From NCBI RefSeq assembly GCF_000513275.1, contig NZ_CBVJ010000027.1, forward strand, positions 100,617 through 164,616: 64,000 nt of DNA, read 5' to 3'. The DNA comes from Paenibacillus gorillae. GTDB lineage: Bacteria; Bacillota; Bacilli; Paenibacillales; Paenibacillaceae. The position numbers and the translations under genes are program-made. This document shows, piece by piece, positions 1 through 8,600 of the stretch. The stretch's first letter is position 1. Each line of letters opens with the position of its first letter. Below the pieces are notes generated by a model. That model had not been told where the DNA came from and searched no databases. It was given only the letters and a program-made list of their open reading frames with translations.

Positions 1-1
1 C

Positions 2-250
2 CGCCATCGGAAGACGGTTGGACAAATTATTTTACGCTGGCACTTACATCGCGACACCATCGTCATACCGAAGTCCTCGAATCCTCGCCGGATCAAGGAA
101 AATATTGCTGTGTTTGATTTCAATTTGAGCGAACAGGAGATGGAGCAAATTGCTGCATTAGACACCGGAAAAAGATATGCTGTAAATCCGATGGGGTTTC
201 AGATCAATCCAATTTATATAGGACTAACGAAACTCTTTTTAAAGCAATAG
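2..250 (+). CDS. Aldo/keto reductase, C-terminal part (cut by window start)
   Basis: Only the last 82 codons are present, and the gene begins before the window. The frame reads ...KTVGQIILRWHLHRDTIVIPKS and later ENIAVFDFNLSEQEMEQIAALDTGKR. This is the typical last helix-strand section of AKR5-type NAD(P)H aldo/keto reductases (2,5-diketogluconate or glyoxal reductase type), including the IPKS motif that binds the NADP phosphate region. The substrate cannot be told from this part. The last 12 codons (after about 215) lie inside a sequence repeated near 35071, where a decayed copy of the same C-terminus (ITPLYIGLTKF then stop) is still readable. Confidence 0.85.
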   Translation, partial: RHRKTVGQIILRWHLHRDTIVIPKSSNPRRIKENIAVFDFNLSEQEMEQIAALDTGKRYAVNPMGFQINPIYIGLTKLFLKQ

Positions 251-395
251 GATGCTAAGGCTACTCTAGGCTTCCAGAATTCAGGTAAAAAGTAGGTAGA
301 TTCAGGATGTAAGATCTTTATAATGGAAATTAGATGTAAATTAAATAGGGCTAATCTATTGCTAATGAGCATATAGCACCCTTAATTTGTAGGAG
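215..395 (+). repeat. Direct repeat, copy A
   Basis: This stretch matches 35071-35251 on the same strand at a nearly constant offset (34856, then 34857 after one 1-base gap). Both copies start with TATATAGGACTAAC. Both have GAATTCAGGTAAAAAGTAGG exactly 62 bases later, share AGATCTTTATAATGG, and end near TATAGCAC. By hand count the part from 277 on is about 88% identical, while the part from 229 to 276 has diverged. A shared TATAAT (319-324 here) could be a -10 element for the gene at 403. The repeat may be a duplicated promoter or a scar of insertion or recombination. Confidence 0.85.
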
Positions 396-402
396 GTTAT
401 CG

Positions 403-969
403 GTGGGAAGATCATTCGCCAATTTGCATATTAAGTCGAAAAACCTTGAGAAAACGATCGATGTGTTGAGAGAATTGAGCAAAGAGCATGCCAAAGTATT
501 GGGCAGAAAAGACGCTCAAGAGACCAAAGATGTCTTTTACATAAGCCAAAGCAACGAGAACTGGACCAGTTTGCTCCATGAATATTTTGTATGGGGTACA
601 GTGAAGAAAGTTGGCAAAACGTTATCCCGGATTACCGGGGAGCCAGTAATGGCCGCTGCGTATATGAATGAGGAATTATTGGAGTTGTCGATTTTTGAGG
701 ACGGAGACATTCAAACTGAAAGAATCTTTTGCGAACCGTGGACGAGGGAAGAATATGAAGAGCTTAGAGAAGAGCGGATTAATGATGACTACCTGGTAAA
801 AGCATTGGATATCCCAAATGAGGACATTGATGATCTGTTAAAGCTGACTAGTCCAGAACAAGCGGTAAATAAGCTGTCGGAGCTTATGCATATATCATTA
901 TGGAGCGATTTCGAGTGGATTCCGTACGAAGAAACGCTGCAACATCAATTTGTGAAATATGAATTATAA
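403..969 (+). CDS. Unrecognised 188-aa protein, first gene of an immunity-like array
   Basis: GTG start with AGGAGG 6 bases upstream. The protein is soluble, acidic and rich in Glu, Leu and Trp, with no signal peptide or membrane segment. I do not recognise a named family. The composition, the length of about 190 aa, and a position in front of other single-domain proteins and an LRR protein resemble Firmicute immunity or orphan-immunity arrays of polymorphic toxin loci, but no toxin gene is visible. The next gene follows 18 bases later with its own Shine-Dalgarno sequence, so the two are probably co-transcribed from a promoter inside the repeat at 215-395. Confidence 0.6.
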   Translation: MGRSFANLHIKSKNLEKTIDVLRELSKEHAKVLGRKDAQETKDVFYISQSNENWTSLLHEYFVWGTVKKVGKTLSRITGEPVMAAAYMNEELLELSIFEDGDIQTERIFCEPWTREEYEELREERINDDYLVKALDIPNEDIDDLLKLTSPEQAVNKLSELMHISLWSDFEWIPYEETLQHQFVKYEL

Positions 970-987
970 AGATCTAAGGAGGCATGA

Positions 988-1554
988 ATGAAGCTAGATT
1001 TTTTATTAGATACATATGGAACATGCGTTGGTCAATTAAGAGATGAACTGCTGCTGTTAGAGGAATTGGCAGAAACATGGGAATTTCCGTATAATATTCA
1101 TTTTGTCTTGCGTGTATTGCCTGAGAGATACGAACGAAAAACATTCAGACGTTTTGATAGCAGGGATCACGCTTTATACTTAGACATCAGCATCATCTAT
1201 GAGCAGTATCAACCAATGTCTAAAAATGAACAACGCGAAGCTTTAGGTATTTATCTCTATCATTATATGACGGAGTCTATTGCAAAATATAAAAAGCACG
1301 CAGATAAGTCCACACAAGATCAATTATTGATTCAGGTGAAAAATTGGATGTTAGAAAATAATTGGCTGGATGGCAAGATCAATAGAGCAAGGACGCTGCT
1401 AGAACAAAATATGGGGCTTTATGAGGTCAGTGAGCAATTGCAAATGCCATTAGAAGAAATTGAATACATCCTTCTCCGCATGCAGGATTATGAGCCAGCT
1501 GAAGTTCATCCTGACAACATTGCAGCAGAAAAAGCCCCACCATATCCTTTGTGA
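988..1554 (+). CDS. Unrecognised 188-aa protein of the same array
   Basis: ATG start with AAGGAGG 5 bases upstream. The protein is soluble and mostly helical. The C-terminal third (LLEQNMGLYEVSEQLQMPLEEI) looks like a short helical segment of the kind seen after nuclease-family or Rpn-like domains, but no catalytic motif can be seen and I assign no function. The stop overlaps the start of the damaged ORF at 1551. By context it belongs to the immunity-like operon 403-3581. Confidence 0.55.
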   Translation: MKLDFLLDTYGTCVGQLRDELLLLEELAETWEFPYNIHFVLRVLPERYERKTFRRFDSRDHALYLDISIIYEQYQPMSKNEQREALGIYLYHYMTESIAKYKKHADKSTQDQLLIQVKNWMLENNWLDGKINRARTLLEQNMGLYEVSEQLQMPLEEIEYILLRMQDYEPAEVHPDNIAAEKAPPYPL

Positions 1555-1949
1555 TATCAATCGGAATCCAAAGTGTAGAATCCCATATTCAAATACGGAA
1601 GAGGGACACGCGCCTAGCATCTCTGCTTGGTCATAGGAGGCTTTGGAGCGGGAAGCAGCCAGGCAAGCAGATAGAACCACGTCAGAGTCAACGGTTGCGG
1701 AGCTCATCAAGTGGTCCTACGCCGACTCGCCCTATTGCAGTTTTGAGGATGAGAACTTTAATGGCATTAAACAATTATTTCTGGAGCTGCCTGCATGATT
1801 TATTGTCGGAGACAGGACGGCCTGAACCTGCCTCCGAATGGCTAAAGCTGGCCCTCGACCGGGTTGCTGCCATGAGTTTGGATACAGATGTGTTCGATTT
1901 TGAGATTAGTCATGCCCAGGTAACCATGGCGCAATTGGCGGTGAAATAA
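1551..1949 (+). pseudogene. Frameshifted remnant in the immunity-like array
   Basis: The open frame reads arginine- and serine-rich, implausible protein up to about 1780, then becomes sensible (LHDLLSETGRPEPASEWLKL onward). In the frame one base earlier, 1663-1789 reads sensible sequence (ADRTTSESTVAELIKW, then YADSPYCSFEDENFNGIKQL, FLEL) and stops at 1794-1796. Deleting one C at 1789-1790, turning CTGCCTG into CTGCTG, would join the two as ...KQLFLEL-LHDLLSETGRP.... A further in-frame stop lies near 1636-1640, so the 5' part is also damaged. Function unknown. A sequencing error could explain one shift but hardly both defects. Confidence 0.7.
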
Positions 1950-2558
1950 ATGAACCGGTTAAAACACAGCGGATTCTATAAGTTTAAATTTCTGATCACG
2001 CCAGAAGAATTTAAACATGTTATGAAGCTTTTCGAGCAGCAACAAGCACAATTTAATCATACGAATTATGCGCAGACCAAACATGACCACAAACAAGTGT
2101 ATGAGGCGTATGAAAAGTTTTATCAATATTTTACAGTACGAGAAAAGCCGCAATACCACCCTTACTTTGTCTATTCGATTTCATTTGCTGCTGGGAACGA
2201 AAGCTCTGGATTTTTTGTAAGAAACGAAAATATCAGCTTTCCATATCTCGGGCAATGGGCAGAAGATGAATTGCCATCTATCATGCTTTCTTTGCCGAAA
2301 GGATTTCAAATTATTTTGGAGGACCAGAAGTATTATGTTTATGAGGATATTCGTGAACATCAGCCGATAACGTATTCGTTCTATACCGATATAGTTAACG
2401 ATATTAAGAAAATCACAAAGCCGTTTCGTTTTTTTGTACATGGAGCAGATGCCGTACAAGAGCAAAAGCCGCCTGTTCGCATAAGCAAAAATGCAGCTGC
2501 TGACCTGATGAACGCTTGGATTTTCAGGAAATATAAGCTTGTTATGGGAGGTTTATGA
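1950..2558 (+). CDS. Unrecognised 202-aa protein of the immunity-like array
   Basis: ATG start directly after the stop of the preceding damaged frame, which suggests coupled translation in the ancestor. The protein is soluble and rich in Phe and Tyr, with a repeated helix-strand appearance and no signal peptide, transmembrane segment or catalytic motif that I can identify. It is followed without gap by the LRR gene at 2559. I do not recognise the family. The context suggests an immunity-type binding protein. Confidence 0.5.
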   Translation: MNRLKHSGFYKFKFLITPEEFKHVMKLFEQQQAQFNHTNYAQTKHDHKQVYEAYEKFYQYFTVREKPQYHPYFVYSISFAAGNESSGFFVRNENISFPYLGQWAEDELPSIMLSLPKGFQIILEDQKYYVYEDIREHQPITYSFYTDIVNDIKKITKPFRFFVHGADAVQEQKPPVRISKNAAADLMNAWIFRKYKLVMGGL

Positions 2559-3581
2559 ATGCGCAAGAAATGGAAACGAAGAATTCTGATTAATGATCCT
2601 GTTTCGCTGGATCGGGTGCAGATTAAGCAGGACTTGCGCGACGGTAATCAAGTGATTATTCAGTTCTCTCACCCGGATTTTTATGGCTCTATATTGGAGG
2701 AAGTGGATGAGCTTTGCGCCCGTTTGGATGAAAACTTTGGAGTACGTTTCTATGGGCATAAATCAATCTCGTTCGATGGCCGCACGCTACTCAGAATTCC
2801 TCATGTAAAAATGCTGCATCTCAATTCTCTTGTCCAGGCGCATAACACGGATGCATTGGCCGCGTTGGGACACTTGTACAGTTTACATCTGGGGATATAT
2901 GAGCTGGAGAATACGGATATTTTGAGGATAGACTCGCTGCAATCATTAAGAGATTTAACTTTTATTTCGGATAATAAGGTCATCAACCTGCAGTATTTCA
3001 AAGAGTTCACCCATCTGCAGCAATTACATATTGGGGGCAAAGTGAAAAACCTGGATGCACTAGGCCATCTAGAAGGTTTAGAATACCTTGCGCTGCATTC
3101 GATTAGCAAATTACCGTTACATTTTATAAACCGGTTGAAGAAGCTGAAGCATCTTCGCATTTTGCTTGGCGGGCGAGAGCATATTCAGGAAATCGAAGAA
3201 AATGATATCGACGATTTAGAGATGGTTAGAATCCTTGGTTTTCATGACTTGAGCAATATTAAGAAGTTCCGAGCGCTGACAAGTCTTAGGATTGAGGATC
3301 AAGCCAAGCTGCTGGAAATCGGATTTGATCGCGGGATGGAGGCACTGGAGGAGATATCCATTTCGAATTGTAAAGGGTTGACTCATTTACCTGGAATAGA
3401 ACAGCTGCCGTCGTTGCGCAAGCTTCGCATTATGAGAACAGCCATCGACTTTGACTCCTTCATCGCGCAAGAGCTTCCGAGTGCATTGTCCGAATTGGAA
3501 TTCACAACCTCCAAAAGCAAAGCAAATCAAGAAATAGAAGATTCCTTACTCAAGCTGGGTTATCGCAAATGGAGCATCTAA
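2559..3581 (+). CDS. Leucine-rich repeat protein
   Basis: 340 aa. The ATG follows immediately after the preceding stop, with GGGAGG upstream. From about residue 75 the chain contains irregular 20-24-residue leucine-rich repeats with LxxL and LxxLxxL spacing (LHLNSLVQAHNTDALAALGH; LEGLEYLALHSISKLPLHFI; MVRILGFHDLSNIKKFRALT; LEEISISNCKGLTHLPGIEQ). The N-terminal 70 residues form a separate small domain. There is no signal peptide, so it should be cytoplasmic. LRR proteins of this kind usually act as binding scaffolds and are frequent in immunity loci. It ends the first array, with about 90 bases before the glycosyltransferase. Confidence 0.75.
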   Translation: MRKKWKRRILINDPVSLDRVQIKQDLRDGNQVIIQFSHPDFYGSILEEVDELCARLDENFGVRFYGHKSISFDGRTLLRIPHVKMLHLNSLVQAHNTDALAALGHLYSLHLGIYELENTDILRIDSLQSLRDLTFISDNKVINLQYFKEFTHLQQLHIGGKVKNLDALGHLEGLEYLALHSISKLPLHFINRLKKLKHLRILLGGREHIQEIEENDIDDLEMVRILGFHDLSNIKKFRALTSLRIEDQAKLLEIGFDRGMEALEEISISNCKGLTHLPGIEQLPSLRKLRIMRTAIDFDSFIAQELPSALSELEFTTSKSKANQEIEDSLLKLGYRKWSI

Positions 3582-3681
3582 ATCTACCTCCGTATACTTT
3601 TTGTACTTGACGGCTTCCCGTTCCGCTTTTACACTGACGATGAATTAGATCAAACAATTTGTAACGATTGGAGTGAAGGGA

Positions 3682-4743
3682 ATGGAGCAGTTAATAAGCA
3701 TTGTAATACCTACGTATAATCGTGCACATATCATTTCGGGGGCGATCCAGTCTATCATGAATCAGTCTTACACCAACTGGGAGCTCATCGTCGTCGATGA
3801 CTTCAGTTCAGATCATACCGAGGAGACAATCCGCGAGTGGATACGCCAAGATGACCGAATCCGCTACGTATGCAATGAACGGGGAAAAGGACCTGGCGGT
3901 GCGCGGAATACGGGGATGCTCGCGGCGAAAGGTGAATTTGTAGCGTTTCTTGATTCCGATGATGCATGGTATCCGTCCCATCTAAGCGACAGTATAGGGA
4001 CACTTGAACTTACGAAAGCAGATGTCAGCTTTGCACTTTGGGTAGAACTGCATGGTAATATCACCTCTTACAAATTTGACAATGAGATTGAGCGGAATGG
4101 GCTGCAAGCGATGCGAACAACCTTCCAGACCAAGAATGACGGAGAGATCATCGTATTTGAAAAAGGATTGTTCGACGCATTCTTGTCGCATACACGCAAT
4201 TTTTTTCAGCTGAACACGATGGTATTTCGCCGGAAGCTGCTGGATGAGGTCGGCTTGATCAACGAACAGTTTTATGTGGGGGAGGATACGACCTATCTGC
4301 TCCGTTTTTTCGACAAGTACAGAATTGCACTGCAGACCAAGCCCCATTGCATCTATCGCCAGTCTCCCGACAGCCTCTATTTCTTCTGCGACCGATGGAA
4401 GCTCGACCCCGATACGATTCATCTCAATGAGGAAATATATAAAAAAATTGAAAGACAGAGCTTCCAATCTATCCAGGCGCGTGAGCATATCCGGGTGTTG
4501 GCCGCCCAATCCGATTTCATCCGCAATAAAGCGAAACAGCTCTCTAATATTGACATCGGCATTGCGAGTAAGTATTATACGCTCAGCTATTTGAACCGTT
4601 ACGATCGTAAAACAGCGCTCCGTTATTGCCGCCAGTCCCTTCGCTACAAGGTTTCGATTTTCAATCTGCTTTTGTTTGTCAAATTATTGGTTTCAAGCAA
4701 GAGCGGTAGTGTTTTTTTGCAAAAGGCTCTCGATCTATGGTAG
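3682..4743 (+). CDS. Family 2 glycosyltransferase
   Basis: GT-A fold inverting glycosyltransferase. The N-terminus has ISIVIPTYNRA, the nucleotide-binding VVDDFSSD at about residues 38-45, GPGGARNTG, and the metal-binding DSDDAW near residue 93. I chose ATG 3682 because GGAG lies 9 bases upstream; an in-frame GTG at 3673 has no usable ribosome site. The C-terminal 120 residues are basic and helical without a clear membrane segment. The acceptor cannot be predicted. It stands between the immunity-like array and the NRPS cluster and could decorate the lipopeptide or belong to an unrelated surface pathway. A 529-base gap separates it from panD. Confidence 0.85.
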   Translation: MEQLISIVIPTYNRAHIISGAIQSIMNQSYTNWELIVVDDFSSDHTEETIREWIRQDDRIRYVCNERGKGPGGARNTGMLAAKGEFVAFLDSDDAWYPSHLSDSIGTLELTKADVSFALWVELHGNITSYKFDNEIERNGLQAMRTTFQTKNDGEIIVFEKGLFDAFLSHTRNFFQLNTMVFRRKLLDEVGLINEQFYVGEDTTYLLRFFDKYRIALQTKPHCIYRQSPDSLYFFCDRWKLDPDTIHLNEEIYKKIERQSFQSIQAREHIRVLAAQSDFIRNKAKQLSNIDIGIASKYYTLSYLNRYDRKTALRYCRQSLRYKVSIFNLLLFVKLLVSSKSGSVFLQKALDLW

Positions 4744-5272
4744 ATTTTATCAAAAAAGCAAAAGATTTTCTCCCTCTATTGTATGATTTTCACCCTACCG
4801 CAAGTAAAAGGTTGGAACTATTATAAGGGTATGTTTCAATAAATTTCCTAGTTTACACCTTTTGTGACTTTAACCAATCACCGCTATACCTAGTTAAACA
4901 GTGTGACTTATTCATCACCAAAAATCACCTGTATGACGGACCACTACGATGTACTCGACAGAAATCCACACAACAGCACAGTCCTGCCCTACTAGCCAGC
5001 ATAACCCCGTTTTAAACCATGAGCTTATCCAATCAGCATACTCCTCACAAAAATCTTGAGTTTGCTAGTCCACATGCCCCCCTCACAATGGCATGAATAA
5101 CTCATTCACCATGATCCCGCACCTCAGCATAAGCATCCTTATTCCGAACAAACAGCCACAGCGGCAAATAATTGCGTAGAAATTCACTTTGAAAGGCTTG
5201 ATTGCTTCAGCTTTTTGCTTCTCGGCTAGCTTTTATATTTTTTCCAAACCACTCCAAAAGGAGCGTGTATTT
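4744..5272. other. Intergenic stretch without a convincing gene, upstream of the cluster
   Basis: About 530 bases with stops in all frames. On the minus strand 5102-5190 is open and reads [20 protein letters not shown] followed by a short tail and a stop, which looks like the C-terminal remnant of a lost gene. It should contain the promoter for panD-NRPS, but I could not point to a confident -35/-10 pair. Confidence 0.5.
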
Positions 5273-5656
5273 ATGTTCAGAGAGATGCATAAGTCCAAAA
5301 TTCACCGCGCTGTTGTGACAGAGGCCAATTTGAATTACGTAGGGAGTATAACGATTGATCAGGATATTTTGGATGCATCGAACATCCTGGAGAACGAAAA
5401 AGTTCAAGTGGTCAATATAAATAACGGAGCTAGGCTGGAGACCTATGTCATCTCTGGTCCAAGCGGCTCCGGTATGGTGTGCTTGAACGGCGCTGCTGCC
5501 AGACTGGTACAGCCGGGCGACCGCGTTATTATTATTTCTTACGCAATGATGGAGGATTCAGTGGCTCGTACCTACCGTCCGCATGTGGTCATTATGGATG
5601 AGCATAATTGTATCGTTACGGAGGACTATCAAGAACTGCATTCCACAACGGTATGA
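5273..5656 (+). CDS. panD: Aspartate 1-decarboxylase proenzyme
   Basis: Pyruvoyl-dependent enzyme that converts L-aspartate to beta-alanine. The 127-aa length is normal for the family. The self-cleavage site is Gly24-Ser25 in NYVGS, Ser25 becoming the pyruvoyl group. The conserved LNGAAARL segment and the C-terminal strand [10 protein letters not shown] are also present. I start at ATG 5273 because AAAAGGAG lies about 12 bases upstream and the homologous N-terminus ([19 protein letters not shown]) begins there; the longer in-frame extension is unlike the family. It lies 25 bases before NRPS-1 and without panB or panC, so it may feed beta-alanine to the assembly line (as a monomer or for pantetheine) rather than serve ordinary pantothenate synthesis; that role is inference. 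Confidence 0.93.
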   Translation: MFREMHKSKIHRAVVTEANLNYVGSITIDQDILDASNILENEKVQVVNINNGARLETYVISGPSGSGMVCLNGAAARLVQPGDRVIIISYAMMEDSVARTYRPHVVIMDEHNCIVTEDYQELHSTTV

Positions 5657-5681
5657 TAAAACACAGAGCGGAGGGCCGCCT

Positions 5682-8600
5682 ATGAAATCCATCCGTAATT
5701 TGTCTGGTGTATTGCTGGCACGTAAGGAAAACGATGCAGGAATTTTGTTTTGCGAAAGCGGTCAGGAACGCTACTTATCGTACAAGCAATTACTTACATC
5801 TTCCAGAAGGGCGCTCCATCTGCTGCGTCAGCGGGGGCTTAAACCAGGCGACTTTGCCGTCATGCAGACGGAAAATAACGAACGGTTTATCCTTCTCTTC
5901 TGGGCTTGCGTACTCGGCGGCATTATTCCTGTGCCAGTAACGGGGGCGCGCACGGACGAAGGGCGCAACAAGCTGATTCAGGTATGCAAGCAGCTGGAAG
6001 ACCCAAGATTACTCTGTGATGAAGAGATTTGGCCAGGTATTCAAAGCTATGCTTTGAAGCACGGCGAAGGGGAGACGCTGACGCTGCTGGAGTCCGGCAG
6101 CGTGTCGATTATAGAGGTGCTTACAGCGGCTGCAGATGAAGGCTGCCCTGAAGCTGATCTTCATGACGCAGCCGAGACGGATACGGCTTTCATCCAGTTT
6201 ACATCGGGCTCAACCGGAGATCCAAAGGGAGTCGTGCTGACGCATGGCAACCTGTTGTCGAACATGGCCGCCATTATCCGCGGCGCGAAGTCCACAGAGC
6301 GTGATTCTTCGCTTAGCTGGCTTCCGCTAACGCATGATATGGGGCTTATCGGCTTTCATCTGTCGCCGCTGTATGGCGGTATGAATCAGCTGCATTTGCC
6401 GACTTCGACGTTTGTGCTTCATCCTATGAAATGGCTGGAGCTTACACATAAGCATCGGGTGACTTGCCTCTCTTCTCCAAATTTCGGTTATGTGCATTTT
6501 CTGCAGCACTGGAAGCCGGAAGGATCGGCAGATTGGGATTTGTCTTGTGTCCGGCTGATCTTTAACGGAGCCGAGCCCATATCCTCCGCCCATTGCCGCG
6601 AGTTTCTGAAGGCGATGAAGCCTTACGGGCTAAAGGGGAATTGCATTTTCCCCGTATACGGGCTTGCAGAAGCGAGTCTGGCTGTGACGTTCCCTGGAAC
6701 AGAGGAGCATCTGAGCAGTGTTAAGCTTGAGCGCCAATCGCTGGCTGTCGGACAACCTGTACGAATTGCCAAGCATGAGGATCACACCTCAATTGAGATC
6801 GTCGAGCTGGGCTTCCCGGTAGAAGATTGTGAGGTGCGCATTTGCGATGAAGCGGGGAACGCTGCGGCAGCAGGTATTATTGGCCTGATTCATATTAGGG
6901 GAGGCAATGTTACAAGTGGTTACTATAAGCGGCCTGATGTAAACAAGAAGATGATTTCCCGGGACGGGTGGCTGAATACGGGGGATCTTGGCTTTCAACT
7001 GGAAGGGCGTCTATATGTGACCGGCCGTTTGAAGGACGTTATTTTTGTCAACGGGCAAAATGTGTATCCCCATGACCTGGAAGCGTTGATCAGCGTTCTG
7101 AAGGGAGCAGAGATCGGGAAAACAGCGATTGCAGCCGTTCAGGATGACACGACCAAACGGGATGAGATCGCCGTTTTTATTCAGCATCGCGGCAAGGTCA
7201 GCGGGTTCGTACCGCTGATGTCCGAGGTGAGAAGAATATTGAACGGATCGGCGGGCCTGGACGTTGCTTATGTTGTCCCCGTTCGGCGAATTCCTAAGAC
7301 GACCTCCGGCAAAATTCAACGCTATGTATTGGCGGAAGCGCTGCGCCAAGGCGAATTTGCGGAGGTGCTTGACGATCTTGCCGTGCTGGAAGCAGCAGCC
7401 GCATTAGAGCGCTGTGCTGTGGAAGACGGTGCTGCACTACACTCGGATATCGGACTGGAGCCGGCTTCGGGAACGGAGCAGCGGATACTGTCCATTTGGC
7501 GTGAAGTGTTGAAAAAGGATTACATAAGCCGTGAGGACGGTTTTCTTGTACAAGGAGGCAATTCGCTTAAGGCGGCATATGCTGCCGCCAGGCTGCAAGA
7601 GACGTTTGGCGTTGAGCTTACCCTTACCGAGCTGTTCTTGCATGATAAAGTCAGTTCGCTTGCCGCTTTGCTGGAGCAAAAGGTGCAGGAGGGTACAAGC
7701 GCCGATTTTGTTGCTGCTCCGCTCATAACCAAAGCAGTAGAGCAGAAGGTATATCCGGCGACACTGGCGCAGAAACGGCTATTCCTATTGGAAGAGCTGA
7801 ATCCAGGGCTGCTCAATTACCATCTGCCTTTTGTAGTTCAAGTGAAGGGGCCGCTCGATATTGAAGTATTCCGTTCGGCATGGCGGTCCCTGATCGATCG
7901 GCATCCGGCGCTGCGGACGTCCTTTTATCGGGAAGAGGACCATGTGATGCAACGCATCGATCAGGTGGTCGAGCTGCCGTTTGTTGTGGTTGACGGAAGC
8001 GGCTGGACGGCGGAGGAACTTATACTGTATCAGCGTAGCTTCTTACAGCCGTTTTCTTTGGGGCAAGCACCGCTGTTGCGTATGGAGCTTATCCGAATGG
8101 AGAACGAGTCAAGCATACTGCTGCTGGATATGCATCATATCATTACGGACGGCACGTCGATGGGTATTTTGATGTCTGACCTTATGAGATTTTATGAAGG
8201 AAACATAGCTGAGCCGTTGTCCATTCATAGCGGGGATATAGCGCTTTGGGAGGAAGCTGGTCGAAACGGCGGCTGGCTGGAGCAGCAAAAGCTTTACTGG
8301 CAAGAAATCTTCGGGGATGGTGTACCGTCTATCACGCTTCCTTCCACCTATCCAAGGCCGCAGTCGCCAAGCTATCGCGGGGCAATTGAGGCCTTCGAGC
8401 TGGAGCCGGGGCTAGCCGAATCTCTGCGAGAATTAGCTAGAAGTCAGGGGGTAACGTTATATACCGTTCTGCTCTCCATTTACTATACGCTGCTCGCCAA
8501 ATATTCGGGCCAATCCGATATCGTAGTCGGCACGGCAGCCGCGCGACGGATGCGGCCGGAGCTGCAAAGCGTAGTCGGAATGTTCGTCAACATGATTCCG

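Noticed and set aside
5189..5272. Longer start for panD adding 28 residues
   Set aside because: The extension is hydrophobic, not found in PanD, and the internal ATG 5273 has its own AAAAGGAG site.
5583..5681. Longer start for NRPS-1
   Set aside because: It overlaps panD, and ATG 5682 has GGAGGG at good spacing.
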